Assembly (NCBI RefSeq): GCF_000355675.1
Contig: NC_020888.1
Coordinates: forward strand, 2,649,501 to 2,713,500
Length of the DNA stretch: 64,000 bases
From: Thalassolituus oleivorans MIL-1
GTDB taxonomy: Bacteria > Pseudomonadota > Gammaproteobacteria > Pseudomonadales > Oceanobacteraceae
Reading direction: 5' to 3'
Shown: positions 18,612 to 28,409 of the stretch, piece after piece
Layout of the letters: every line of letters begins with the position of its first letter
Numbering within the stretch: position 1 is the stretch's first letter
Notes under the pieces: model-generated
What the model saw: the letters and a program-made list of their open reading frames with translations, nothing else
The model's database searches: none
What the model was told of the DNA's origin: nothing
Translations under genes and position numbers: made by a program

Positions 18612-20796
18612 AACCGTCGTAATATCCCGAGTAGTGACCGCCGTAGCGAGCTTCTTTCTCAACGTCCATTTGATTCAGCAACACACCCAAGATACGAGCG
18701 TTCGAGTCACGCAAACGCGCAATGCCCGATGTAATCAATTTATCTTTGGTCTCATCGGCTTTAACTACGTACACCACACCATCAACCAGTGTCGATAGAT
18801 AGGTCGCGTCACTTACCGCATGTGTCGGTGCAGAGTCGATAATAATGCGGTCATAACGGCCTTTCAGTGTTTCTAGCAAAGCACTGAAGTTTTTCGACGC
18901 CAACAACTCTAACGGATTTGGTGGGATTGGCCCCGCCGGAATCACATCAATACCAAGATCAGCTACATGGTGAATACAATCATCCAACGTCTCAGGGTAG
19001 GCAACAGCGTTCGATAAACCACGGCTATTTGGCGGCATATTCAGCTTACGGGCAACCGTAGGACGACGCATATCGGCATCGATTAAAACAACTTTTTCCA
19101 TCTGACCAAAAGCTTCCGCCAAGTTGGTCGATGTTGTTGTTTTACCTTCGCCCGGAACAGACGACGTGAACAGCATTACCTGAGCCTTATTTTCTAAACT
19201 GGCCAAGGTCAAACTGGTACGCAAAGTACGAATCGATTCTTGGAAGCCATGATCCGATCCCTCGACAAAGGCCCGCACTAAAGTTGCATCCAATTTATTA
19301 GGATCAATTTTCTTATTGCGCTTACCGCTAGCAATTAACGGCACAATACCCAATAACGATACGCCTAATTTACGATCAACATCTTCAGCATTTTTTACCG
19401 TCGCATCTAACGCATCCAACAAGAACGCCAATGCAATACCAAACATCGCACTCACTACCAACGCCAAAGCCACAATCAGCTTTTTATTCGGTTTAATTGG
19501 CTCTTTTGGTAATACTGCAGGATCAATAACACGCGCGTTTGCAGTTTGCAGATCACCAGTTACTGAAGTTTCCGAAATACGATTAAAGAAGGTCTCATAC
19601 AAACCACGATTAGCACGTACCTCACGCACATAATCATTTAATTCAAATTCGGTACGGTTCATATCGCGAATACGTGCCTTCGTGCTATTTAAGGCACTCT
19701 GCAATGAATTCTCTTTCGACTTAGCGACCAAGAAATCATTTTCAATACCGTTAGCAATACGCTTCATTTGCGTAAATACAGAATCACGAACCGCATCTAA
19801 ATCCGATTGCGCCGCAATCATACGCGGATGCAAAGGCCCATAACGCTTCGAAAGCTCCGATACTTTTAATTCAGCATTGGTTTCGTTTTCGCGCAGTTTA
19901 ACCACCAAAGGATTATTTAAAATCGACGGTAAGCTGCTTAACGATTCGTAGGTTTGCTCAGCCAAAGACTGCAACTGACGATACGTACCTTCCAATTCTA
20001 AACGACGGCTACGCGCATCAATTAAACGCTCCGTAATTTGATCGGTTTCTTTCGCAACTAAGGTATTAACACCTTCAATATCGACCAGATCATTCTGTTC
20101 GCGATACGTTTGTAATTTGCGCTCTGACTCAGACAATTTATCTTTCAAACCACCCAAACGATCCGACAACCACACAGCCGCTTGCTGAGTTAACCCCACA
20201 CGCGCTTCCATCTGGCTTTCGATATAACCCTCAGCCACAGCGTTTGCCGCTGTGTAGGCTAATTCAGGAGATTGACTCTCGACCGAAATCTTAACCAACT
20301 GCGTTTTACGAACCGGTTCAATGGAAATTGCTTGCCAAAAATTCTCGATGGTTTTGGCTAACACTTCGTCTGCTGTTGGCGGCTCTTTGGCACCCAAAAT
20401 AAATTCACGTAACGAAAAAGACTTACCGTTCGCTTCGTGATACGGGTTAAATTCTGGGTTGTCCACCAAGCCAAGCTGCAGCACAACACGCTTGGCTAAC
20501 TCGCGAGATTTTAGAATTTCAAATTGGGTTAAAAAATATTCAGAAGACTGACCCGACAAGCCGTACACTTCTTCAATCGAAAGAATCTTAGCTTCTTCCG
20601 ATTCAATCAATAAAGTCGCGGTTGCGCGGTAAATCGGGGTCATCACTAAAGCAACTAACACCGCAATAATGGTGGCAATTACGCTTAGGGCCATGATTTT
20701 GCGCGTCTGACGACGAATCACATGCCAATAATGGGTTAAATCAATTACTTCTACTGCGGCAGCATTATTCATTAAATTCGCTCTGCTCTTATCCAT
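18583..20796 (-). CDS. Polysaccharide co-polymerase with tyrosine autokinase (Wzc/GumC-like)
   Basis: A 737-residue inner-membrane protein. A Wzz-type domain with first membrane segment (about 33-53) is followed by a long periplasmic coiled-coil region, a second membrane segment after PKEPIKPNKKLIVALA (about 440-465), and a cytoplasmic BY-kinase domain. The kinase has Walker A VPGEGKTTTS, Walker A' LIDADMRRPT and Walker B RIIIDSAP. The C-terminus RYGGHYSGYYDGYGY is a tyrosine cluster for autophosphorylation. Such proteins control chain length and couple polymerisation to outer-membrane export. It follows the export protein by 12 bp. No partner low-molecular-weight tyrosine phosphatase (Wzb) is seen in the window. 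Confidence 0.93.
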   Translation of the reverse strand: MDKSRANLMNNAAAVEVIDLTHYWHVIRRQTRKIMALSVIATIIAVLVALVMTPIYRATATLLIESEEAKILSIEEVYGLSGQSSEYFLTQFEILKSRELAKRVVLQLGLVDNPEFNPYHEANGKSFSLREFILGAKEPPTADEVLAKTIENFWQAISIEPVRKTQLVKISVESQSPELAYTAANAVAEGYIESQMEARVGLTQQAAVWLSDRLGGLKDKLSESERKLQTYREQNDLVDIEGVNTLVAKETDQITERLIDARSRRLELEGTYRQLQSLAEQTYESLSSLPSILNNPLVVKLRENETNAELKVSELSKRYGPLHPRMIAAQSDLDAVRDSVFTQMKRIANGIENDFLVAKSKENSLQSALNSTKARIRDMNRTEFELNDYVREVRANRGLYETFFNRISETSVTGDLQTANARVIDPAVLPKEPIKPNKKLIVALALVVSAMFGIALAFLLDALDATVKNAEDVDRKLGVSLLGIVPLIASGKRNKKIDPNKLDATLVRAFVEGSDHGFQESIRTLRTSLTLASLENKAQVMLFTSSVPGEGKTTTSTNLAEAFGQMEKVVLIDADMRRPTVARKLNMPPNSRGLSNAVAYPETLDDCIHHVADLGIDVIPAGPIPPNPLELLASKNFSALLETLKGRYDRIIIDSAPTHAVSDATYLSTLVDGVVYVVKADETKDKLITSGIARLRDSNARILGVLLNQMDVEKEARYGGHYSGYYDGYGYTTTEQS

Positions 20797-20808
20797 TTAG
20801 CTTAATCG

Positions 20809-21360
20809 TCAGAAGAAGCTCTGCTCAACTGTGATCACATCACCGGGCTGAACGACATCAAACAATTTGATCGAGTCTTTGGCAGCACGCCCATCGGAGT
20901 CTTTATGATTAGGCTTAGTCGCCGAATCATCATGCATAACATAAATACGGCTTTTAGAAGCACGCTCAGTAAAACCACCCGCAATAGAAATCGCTTTATC
21001 AACGGTTAAGCCTGGGTGAAAAGCATAACTGCCTGGTTTTTCGACTTCGCCAGTGACATAAAAAGGACGGTATTCAAGAATAGATACGGTCACACTAGGA
21101 TCGAGTAAATAAGGGCCTTTTAAACCGCTTACTAACTTCATTTCAAGCTCTTTAGGGCTTAAACCTGCAACGCGTACATCACCCAATAAAGGGTAAGAAA
21201 TATCACCAGAAAGACCAATACGAACTTCCTGACTAAGGTCGGGTTCATCGTAAACACTGATGGTAATTAAATCGCCAGCTCCAAGCCGGTATGAATTATC
21301 CTCAGCAAATGAGGAAAAAGAACACAACACAATAAACAGCAGGCTAACTAAGCGCAGCAT
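20809..21360 (-). CDS. Polysaccharide export protein (Wza/GumB family, short form)
   Basis: A 183-residue protein with an N-terminal signal peptide (MLRLVSLLFIVLCSFSSFA). The Poly_export domain begins YRLGAGDLITISVYDEPDLS, and a SLBB-like segment follows (FYVTGEVEKPGSYAF). No lipobox Cys is evident at the cleavage site, unlike E. coli Wza, and the protein is about half the length of Wza. It would form or support the outer-membrane export channel together with the adjacent beta-barrel protein. The start at 21360 has GGGAAG upstream; a start at 21381 would spoil the signal peptide. Confidence 0.9.
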   Translation of the reverse strand: MLRLVSLLFIVLCSFSSFAEDNSYRLGAGDLITISVYDEPDLSQEVRIGLSGDISYPLLGDVRVAGLSPKELEMKLVSGLKGPYLLDPSVTVSILEYRPFYVTGEVEKPGSYAFHPGLTVDKAISIAGGFTERASKSRIYVMHDDSATKPNHKDSDGRAAKDSIKLFDVVQPGDVITVEQSFF

Positions 21361-21436
21361 GAACACTTCCCGTTGACTCAAACTTCAAAAACCAAAACGG
21401 CCTGACTTGGCAGGCCGTTCGGAAGGCGCTTAGCAA

Positions 21437-22642
21437 TTAGATTGCGACAGCAAAACCTAACATGATGATTTGACGGTCGTAGTCTAAATCAGCAATGTTT
21501 GAATTACGGCTTTCATCTTTCAATGACGCTTTGATATCCAAAATTTTGCTTGGAGAGAACACACCAGTCACACCATAGCTAACAACTTCATCTTCACGGC
21601 CAGCAGTATCATCAACATATTCGTCATTAGACAAAGAGGCATCTAATACAACAGACATAAATGGAGAAAACTCATGATCCCAGCTTACTAAGCTGTACTG
21701 AGACGCAATGTAAGTACCAGGGCCGCTAGTTTCGTTAGCTGTTTGTTGAGTTAAGAAAGTAACGGTTGAGTAAGAACGTGGGTTCCAAGTCAACTGAGCT
21801 TCCCAAGCAAAACGAGTGTCATCTTCAACGGCTGAATCGTCGAAAGAACGCTTCAAAGCACCTAACTTAACTTCACCAGTGGTTTTACCAGTAATGTCCC
21901 AGCTAGCACCAGCCAACAGGTTCATTAAGTTACCTTCACGAGCGGCTGCAGTTGCTGAATCTTCTTCATAGCTGATGTTAGTAGAGCGAACTTCAACCAA
22001 AGCTTTAGTTGCAGAGCTTACGTTAACAGTCAACAAAGTACCCAACTTAACCTTAGAGTGGTTACGATCAGTCGTAGGAGAAGGTAAGTTTTGATTGTTT
22101 GTGTAATGCTTGCTGTAGTACTCAGCGTATGGCTTAACATTCAGCATGGCTGAATCGCTACCATAGATGTACGCCGCACCAACAACCTTTTCGTCGTATG
22201 TATCAGGCTCAGTCGCGATAGCAGCGTTACCTTCAGCAGTACCTGAACCGCGGTCATCGTGAACGATGTTGTAGTTAAGATTGAAGTCTACTTCGCTACG
22301 TGAAGTAAGTTCAGATTTAGAAGACGCAGACAAACGGTGATCAACATAGTTGTCATCGTTATCGTAAGTGTACATACCCTTTTCAGCAGCATAACCAGCC
22401 GTCAACTGAGTTGCGCCTAGGTCAGCTTGAATACCGAAAGATGGCTTCAAACGAGTAACCGTAGAATCAACTTTAGTTGCATCTGGTAGCTTGTAGATGT
22501 TGCTGTCATCACTAACAGTCAACTCAAACCCCGGTAAAAATGTAACACCACTTCCCAAATCAATACCATTTGGTTCAACTGCATAAGCTGAAGAACTTAC
22601 TGCTGCAATAGCAGCGCACAAAGGTAGCTTCCAGGCTTTCAT
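21437..22642 (-). CDS. Outer-membrane beta-barrel protein of exopolysaccharide operon
   Basis: A 401-residue exported protein with a clear signal peptide (MKAWKLPLCAAIAAVSSSAYA). The remainder is alternating hydrophobic/polar strands, ending in an aromatic-poor IIMLGFAVAI strand. It resembles the outer-membrane beta-barrels found in Wzy-type exopolysaccharide loci (EpsL-like). Its likely role is as the outer-membrane exit for the polymer, complementing the short export protein downstream. GGGGAAG precedes the ATG. There is a 141-bp gap on its 5' side, so it may start a separate transcript. Confidence 0.75.
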   Translation of the reverse strand: MKAWKLPLCAAIAAVSSSAYAVEPNGIDLGSGVTFLPGFELTVSDDSNIYKLPDATKVDSTVTRLKPSFGIQADLGATQLTAGYAAEKGMYTYDNDDNYVDHRLSASSKSELTSRSEVDFNLNYNIVHDDRGSGTAEGNAAIATEPDTYDEKVVGAAYIYGSDSAMLNVKPYAEYYSKHYTNNQNLPSPTTDRNHSKVKLGTLLTVNVSSATKALVEVRSTNISYEEDSATAAAREGNLMNLLAGASWDITGKTTGEVKLGALKRSFDDSAVEDDTRFAWEAQLTWNPRSYSTVTFLTQQTANETSGPGTYIASQYSLVSWDHEFSPFMSVVLDASLSNDEYVDDTAGREDEVVSYGVTGVFSPSKILDIKASLKDESRNSNIADLDYDRQIIMLGFAVAI

Positions 22643-22783
22643 AGACTTCCCCTAATACCTGTAAATAAAAAATTTTAGGTCCCGTGCACAGGCGCACACA
22701 CAACCAATGATCTGTTTCACGACCAAGATCACAGTTTCAGTGTCTTGCAGTCGCTACTATTAACAATCGTTAACGTCATTCTA

Positions 22784-23176
22784 TTAAGTACTACGCCGCT
22801 CCCCAAAGCGTGACGTAATCATTAATACGACGAGGTAAATGGCTATGCCACCTACTAATCCACACACTCCGTAGGCCGAATCGAGCCACTCAAAGCGTCT
22901 GGACGCTACAATATACTGGTGTGCTTCATCCAGCAACAGTGCCGCTACCAGAAATCCAAACACGGCTAGTATACGTCGTCCTAGCGCGAATTCTATCACC
23001 CGTTCTGACGCAAAGCATGCCAAAAAGGACAATATCGTGGCTAATTTTAAGTGCATCCACTTATCGCCGCCCAACCAATGCTCTAAAGCGTTAATCGAAG
23101 GCAAAAACCACTCCGCTGTCTTGCATACACTCAACACGACCAACAAAGCGCCATAGGCTATAAATAAAGGCAGCAT
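22784..23176 (-). CDS. VanZ-like membrane protein
   Basis: A 130-residue protein with about four membrane segments and VanZ-family features: GGDKWMHLK after the first segment, and LLLDEAHQYIVASRRFEWLD. VanZ-like proteins are common beside exopolysaccharide genes, but their biochemical role is undefined. The ATG at 23176 is one base past the upstream transferase's TAA stop, showing tight coupling; the longer reading from 23200 would overlap that gene. Confidence 0.8.
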   Translation of the reverse strand: MLPLFIAYGALLVVLSVCKTAEWFLPSINALEHWLGGDKWMHLKLATILSFLACFASERVIEFALGRRILAVFGFLVAALLLDEAHQYIVASRRFEWLDSAYGVCGLVGGIAIYLVVLMITSRFGERRST

Positions 23177-23177
23177 C

Positions 23178-24581
23178 TTAATGTACGTGGCTACCAACAA
23201 AGCCTTTGAATATGGTTAAGAAAATAATCTTCACGTCCATCCAGATTGACCATTTACGGATATATTCAAGGTCATAATCAACACGCCCCGACATTTTGTC
23301 CAAAGTGTCCGTTTCACCGCGATAACCGTTGATCTGTGCCCAACCGGTAATACCTGGCTTAACTTTGTGGCGCAGCATGTAATACGGGATCAACTTACGG
23401 TATTCCTCGTTATGCGCAACCGCATGAGGACGAGGTCCAACCACCGACATACGCCCCTGCAACACATTAATAAACTGCGGTAATTCATCTAACGACGTAC
23501 GGCGAATAAAAGCCCCTACTTTCGTGATGCGAGCATCACCTTTCTTGGCCTGTACAACCTTATCGCCGTTATCCATCGTGGTCATACTGCGGAACTTCCA
23601 AACCAAAATCTTACGACCATCCAATCCATAACGTGCTTGTTTAAAAATCACTGGCCCACGTGACGTGAACTTAACCGCAGCGGCAATCACCAGCATCGGC
23701 ACCGCAATAACAGCCAACACCGCCAACGAAAAGCAAATGTCGAACATACGCTTTAGTACGTCATTGATGCCAAAAATGGGCGAATCATACACGCTAAGGG
23801 TCTGCATCGTGCCAATTTCACCCAAACGCGCATGCAGCAAGTTATAGGTGAAGAAATCAGGAATCAAATGAACAGAAGCCGTGGTATCACCACACCGCTC
23901 TAAAATATGAGCAATCCGTTTTTGTGCCTTCAACGGCAACGCAATAAAGATGACATCAAATTCGCCGTTACGGGTACGATCAATTAACTCATCAATCGTT
24001 CCTTCTAAGTGTTCATCTCCGCACTCATCAGCAAGACGATCATGAGTGCGGTCATCGAAGAAACCATCAAAATGAAAACCTAGCTGGGGATGCTGCTCAA
24101 CTTGAGTACGCATGCGCATAGCGCTTTCATTTAAACCCACAATAGCAACGCGACGACTGTTAAAACCACGCACTCGCAAAGAGTAAAGCACCTGTCGCAC
24201 CGCTAAACGCCAGCCACATAAGCCAAACAAAGAGGCCAACATCCAAGTACCAATGGTTAAACGAGAAAACGACTCACTGACCTTAGCGAAGAAACCAATC
24301 ACCAAAATGGCAACGCAGACGATAGCCCAAGCCGATGCAGTAGTCGTGACCATGCGCATCGCGGTAGAAGCGCGCCAAGAACGATACACCTCAAGCGACT
24401 CAGCCATTAATAAATAACCAAGAGCAGCGACCATGGCCGCAGAAAAATACAATGGGGTAACCGAGATGCCGTAAATCGACGCGGATAACAGCAATAACAT
24501 TAAGATGGTGAACAGATCAAAAACGCGATACAAAGCACTAAAACTGTTCTGATGCGAACTGATCATTCCTTGATTCGTCAT
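23178..24581 (-). CDS. Undecaprenyl-phosphate sugar phosphotransferase (WcaJ/EpsE-like)
   Basis: A 467-residue enzyme that starts a polysaccharide repeat unit by moving a sugar-1-phosphate, usually glucose, to undecaprenyl phosphate. Four or so N-terminal membrane segments (about 15-120) lead into a Rossmann-like domain (RVAIVGLNESAMRM). A further membrane helix then precedes the C-terminal sugar transferase domain with KFRSM, RRTSLDELPQ, VGPRP and KPGITGWAQING. AAGGAG precedes the start. A 256-bp non-coding leader without repeats lies upstream, so this probably heads the export operon. Confidence 0.95.
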   Translation of the reverse strand: MTNQGMISSHQNSFSALYRVFDLFTILMLLLLSASIYGISVTPLYFSAAMVAALGYLLMAESLEVYRSWRASTAMRMVTTTASAWAIVCVAILVIGFFAKVSESFSRLTIGTWMLASLFGLCGWRLAVRQVLYSLRVRGFNSRRVAIVGLNESAMRMRTQVEQHPQLGFHFDGFFDDRTHDRLADECGDEHLEGTIDELIDRTRNGEFDVIFIALPLKAQKRIAHILERCGDTTASVHLIPDFFTYNLLHARLGEIGTMQTLSVYDSPIFGINDVLKRMFDICFSLAVLAVIAVPMLVIAAAVKFTSRGPVIFKQARYGLDGRKILVWKFRSMTTMDNGDKVVQAKKGDARITKVGAFIRRTSLDELPQFINVLQGRMSVVGPRPHAVAHNEEYRKLIPYYMLRHKVKPGITGWAQINGYRGETDTLDKMSGRVDYDLEYIRKWSIWMDVKIIFLTIFKGFVGSHVH

Positions 24582-24837
24582 ACCAAACTCCTTCTACCGA
24601 CTGCAAAATAGATGCGACAACTGGTCATATAGTGCCAAAACCACGGAGGGTGAATTATGTGCCCTAGGCCCCTCAAAAGTCTATTAAGAAGTATGAGTAT
24701 TAGCTGTCAAATAGAACACAGTGTGTTTCATTAGCAACAACACTCTTCGATTCTGTAGGCGCAGTTTGCCCGACTCATATGACAGTTATACGACAATTAC
24801 GCGCATAGACAACCGCCCAAATAGATTGCCATACCGA

Positions 24838-26256
24838 TCACGCGTTAGGTATGACGATCCGAGCCGTTGGCACCACTTCCAAGAACTTCTGCTTTAAAGT
24901 CGCTTTAGCCTCATCATCGCCATGCACAATACGGATATCATCCGGCTTGTAGCGCATGCGCTTAACGAAATTAACCAAGTCTTTTTGATCCGCATGAGCA
25001 CTGTAACCGCCCAAGGTGTATACGCCTGCCTGAATCTCGATTTTTTGCCCATCAAAATACACAAAGCCACCTCGCGGACCATAGGTTTGAATATCGCGCC
25101 CTGGGGTACCTTTGGCTTGATAGCCGATAAACACCACATCCGTGCGTGGGTCTGGTAGCAAGGCCTTCAAGTAATTTTGCATGCGCCCACCAGCACACAT
25201 ACCACTCGCCGCGATCACAATCGCCGCCCGCCCGGATTGCGCCAAATAACTAACCGTTTGCATGTGTTCTTGGTGCGAACTGATGGTGATTAATTGCTCA
25301 AACGACAACGGATGCCGCCCTGCTTTCACCTTAGCGCGTGCTTCGGCATCCCAGAGGGTTTTTAACGCCCGATAATGTGCGGTAAACCCAGAAGCCAAGG
25401 GCGAATCAACAATAATATCTAAATGTTGCCACTGCTCTGCTTGCTTACTTTTTGAACGCTTAGCCGCAGCGCGATGAATAATTTCCTCTAGCTCGTACAG
25501 CAGCTCTTGGGTACGCCCTATCGAAAACGCCGGAATTAGCACCGTGCCCTTGTTTTTTAAGCAACGTTCCACCGTTTGCTGCAAACGCTTGCGGCGCATA
25601 CGTCGCCCTTCATGCTGGCGATCACCATAAGTACTCTCAATGATAAGTTCATCGCAACGGAATGGCGATTTTGGCGCGGGCAATAAAGGTGAATATGGCG
25701 CACCCAAATCGCCCGAAAACACCACACGCTTGCGGTCTTGGCTGCGCTTCGCTGAACCGATATCCAACTCGACATACGCCGATCCTAAAATATGCCCAGC
25801 CACCCGAAATCTGGCTTTAACCTCCACCAGCTCCTCAGGCGCAAACCACACATCATAGGGTACGGGTACGAGCTGCTGATTGAGTAAGCGTAAAAAAGTA
25901 TTGATTAGAGCTTCATCGCGGGTAACGCCGACTTTAAGCGCGTCTTCCAACACCAAAGGCAATAACTTCGCGGTGGCTTCTGTTGCATAAATCGGCCCGC
26001 GAAACCCCGCCGCAATTAAATAAGGAATGCGCCCCACATGGTCGATATGGCAATGAGTAACCAGCAGCGCCTTAACCGGCGCGATATCGAAATCAATTTG
26101 GGTAGTAACAAAGACCGAATCAGCTTCCCGATCCATTGATTCGGCACCTTGAAACAAGCCGCAATCAATCAGTAATGACGCACCCGAATCGAGGGTCAGT
26201 TCGTGGCAAGAGCCGGTAACACCGTTAACCGCCCCATGGTGTGAGATTTTGTACAT
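24838..26256 (-). CDS. Beta-CASP metallo-beta-lactamase-fold hydrolase (RNA-processing type)
   Basis: A 472-residue protein of the MBL/beta-CASP/RMMBL class, related to archaeal-type CPSF nucleases and bacterial homologues. The metal-binding HCHIDH motif lies near residue 60, followed by VFSGDLG, beta-CASP signatures such as IPAFSIGRTQELL, and the C-terminal RMMBL region with GYSAHAD. Such enzymes cleave RNA in the cases tested, but this one's substrate is unknown. Its position between ugd and the export operon looks coincidental or transferred. AAGGAGG lies ideally ahead of the ATG at 26256; the earlier reading at 26313 is less likely. Confidence 0.9.
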   Translation of the reverse strand: MYKISHHGAVNGVTGSCHELTLDSGASLLIDCGLFQGAESMDREADSVFVTTQIDFDIAPVKALLVTHCHIDHVGRIPYLIAAGFRGPIYATEATAKLLPLVLEDALKVGVTRDEALINTFLRLLNQQLVPVPYDVWFAPEELVEVKARFRVAGHILGSAYVELDIGSAKRSQDRKRVVFSGDLGAPYSPLLPAPKSPFRCDELIIESTYGDRQHEGRRMRRKRLQQTVERCLKNKGTVLIPAFSIGRTQELLYELEEIIHRAAAKRSKSKQAEQWQHLDIIVDSPLASGFTAHYRALKTLWDAEARAKVKAGRHPLSFEQLITISSHQEHMQTVSYLAQSGRAAIVIAASGMCAGGRMQNYLKALLPDPRTDVVFIGYQAKGTPGRDIQTYGPRGGFVYFDGQKIEIQAGVYTLGGYSAHADQKDLVNFVKRMRYKPDDIRIVHGDDEAKATLKQKFLEVVPTARIVIPNA

Positions 26257-26299
26257 ATCGTCCTCCTTGACGATGTTTTGTTTCGCGTTGTAAGAGCGA

Positions 26300-27466
26300 T
26301 CAATCGCTGCCAAACAAATCGCGGGTATATATCTTGCTCACCACATCGCGGATATCATCCGACAAACGGTTAGCAATAATTACGTCAGAGATTTCTTTAA
26401 ACTCATTAAGGTCAGCAATTACGCGTGAATTAAAGAAGCTGTCTTCTTCAAACACAGGTTCGTAAATCACCACCTCGATACCTTTGGCTTTAATGCGTTT
26501 CATAATTCCCTGAATCGCCGAAGCACGGAAGTTATCCGAGCCAGACTTCATCACCAAGCGGTAAATACCCACGACTTTGGGATTGCGCTTGATCACAGAA
26601 TCCGCAATAAAGTCTTTACGTGTACTGTTCGAATCTACAATGGCGCGCACCATGTTATTCGGTACGTCTTGGAAGTTTGCCAACAACTGCTTGGTATCTT
26701 TCGGCAAGCAATAGCCACCATAGCCAAAGGAAGGGTTATTGTAGTGGTTGCCGATACGAGGATCTAATCCCACGCCTTCGATAATCTGCTTAGTATCCAA
26801 ACCATGGCTTTCAGCGTAGGTATCCAGCTCGTTAAAGTAAGCAACGCGCATGGCCAAGTAAGTGTTTGAGAACAACTTAACCGCTTCGGCTTCGGTCGAA
26901 TCGGTGAACAACACCGCGATATCGTCTTTAATTGCGCCTTGCTCTAACAAGCCAGCAAATTCTTGTGCGCGCTCTGAACGCTCGCCCACAATAATGCGCG
27001 ACGGATACAAGTTATCGTACAGCGCCTTGCCTTCACGCAAGAACTCAGGCGAGAACATAATGTTCTCACAGCCCATTTCTTCTTTAATACGCTTGGTAAA
27101 GCCCACAGGAATGGTCGATTTAATCACCATCACCGCGTCTGGGTTAATGGCCATCACATCTTTAATCACGGCTTCTACCGTGCTGGTATTGAAGTAGTTG
27201 TTTTGCGTGTCGTAATCGGTAGGCGTGGCGATAATGACAAAACGCGCATCTTTGTATGCGTCGTTTTTATCCAATGTCGCGCGAAAGTTGATTGGCTTAT
27301 TAGCCAAGAAGTCTTCAATTTCCGTATCCACTATCGGTGATTGGCGTTCGTTTAACATGGCTACTTTTTCAGCAACCACATCCAAAGCTACCACTTCATT
27401 GTGCTGCGCCAGCAACATGGCATTCGACAAACCAACGTAACCCGTACCCGCAATCGCGATCTTCAT
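26300..27466 (-). CDS. ugd: UDP-glucose 6-dehydrogenase
   Basis: A 388-residue NAD-dependent enzyme oxidising UDP-glucose to UDP-glucuronate. It shows the N-terminal nucleotide-binding GTGYVG, the central SPEFLREG segment, and the catalytic Cys253 in [12 protein letters not shown]. The length is that of the short form typical of E. coli Ugd. It supplies an acidic sugar for the surface polymer. It lies 55 bp downstream of rmlD in the same direction. Confidence 0.96.
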   Translation of the reverse strand: MKIAIAGTGYVGLSNAMLLAQHNEVVALDVVAEKVAMLNERQSPIVDTEIEDFLANKPINFRATLDKNDAYKDARFVIIATPTDYDTQNNYFNTSTVEAVIKDVMAINPDAVMVIKSTIPVGFTKRIKEEMGCENIMFSPEFLREGKALYDNLYPSRIIVGERSERAQEFAGLLEQGAIKDDIAVLFTDSTEAEAVKLFSNTYLAMRVAYFNELDTYAESHGLDTKQIIEGVGLDPRIGNHYNNPSFGYGGYCLPKDTKQLLANFQDVPNNMVRAIVDSNSTRKDFIADSVIKRNPKVVGIYRLVMKSGSDNFRASAIQGIMKRIKAKGIEVVIYEPVFEEDSFFNSRVIADLNEFKEISDVIIANRLSDDIRDVVSKIYTRDLFGSD

Positions 27467-27521
27467 ACCGAAGAAAACTCCAATCCCAAAAATATTGGCC
27501 CGATTCTAACACCGTTTTCTA

Positions 27522-28409
27522 TTAGGGGAACATGGCCAGTAACGAGAGTCGTATGCCTAATTGCCAATCGGAAGAAGCAACGCCCAAGGCATTAATCTTA
27601 GAACAATCTAATGCTGAAAACGCTGGGCGCTTTACCGTGGTGGGATATTCCGCTGTAGAAATAGCCTTGAGAGCCGGAGCCTGCTCTAACACACCAAGCT
27701 CCACAGCTTGGGCAAATACAACTTGGGCAAACTCAAACCAAGTGACGGCGTGATCTCCAGCGAAATGGTATACACCAACCTCGGCATCGCCTGTTTGAGC
27801 AAGCACCGCCAGCGTTACCAGTGCCGCCGCAAGATCCCCTGCATACGTTGGGCACCCTACTTGATCGTTAACCACCCGCACTGGCAACGACTGCGACGCC
27901 AGACGCAGCATGGTTTTAACAAAATTATTGCCATACTCACTAAATAACCACGACGTGCGCACAATGATATGACGCGAACAAGACGCCGCCGCCAACTCCC
28001 CCGCTAATTTAGAACGGCCATACACAGACAAAGGCGCAGGCAATTCGCCCTCGGCATACGACTCAGCACGATCTCCGAATTCACTACCAAATACATAGTC
28101 GCTAGAAACCTGTACCAACCAAGCATCATTAGCTTCGCACCACGCCGCTATATACCCCGGCCCATCAGCATTCACGGCATACGCATGTGTGCGATCCGAC
28201 TCTGCAGCATCGACCGCATTATAAGCCGCCGCATTAATCACAACATTCGGCGCGTGCTGAGTTAATACTGAATTCACCATTGCTGGCCGCGTAATATCTA
28301 AATCGGTTGAATTTAACGCAATAAAATCGGCATTTAATGCCGTTAAATGGGCCTGCAAACAACGGCCAAGCTGGCCATCCGCACCGGTAATTAAGTACCT
28401 CAAGCGCAC
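27522..28409 (-). CDS. rmlD: dTDP-4-dehydrorhamnose reductase
   Basis: Last step of dTDP-L-rhamnose synthesis. This 295-residue SDR protein has the nucleotide-binding TGADGQLG and the catalytic Y130xxxK134 pair (in SVYGRSK), plus VSSDYVFG. The start is probably the GTG at 28409, overlapping the rmlC stop by ten bases; a TTG at 28403 would also give the usual MRYLITG-like beginning. Either way translation is coupled to rmlC. Confidence 0.95.
   Translation of the reverse strand: MRLRYLITGADGQLGRCLQAHLTALNADFIALNSTDLDITRPAMVNSVLTQHAPNVVINAAAYNAVDAAESDRTHAYAVNADGPGYIAAWCEANDAWLVQVSSDYVFGSEFGDRAESYAEGELPAPLSVYGRSKLAGELAAASCSRHIIVRTSWLFSEYGNNFVKTMLRLASQSLPVRVVNDQVGCPTYAGDLAAALVTLAVLAQTGDAEVGVYHFAGDHAVTWFEFAQVVFAQAVELGVLEQAPALKAISTAEYPTTVKRPAFSALDCSKINALGVASSDWQLGIRLSLLAMFP

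Noticed and set aside
22680-22760. CRP-like site (TGTGATCTTGGTCGTGA) upstream of the outer-membrane beta-barrel gene
   Set aside because: Only one half-site fits the consensus; the second half does not match TCACA.
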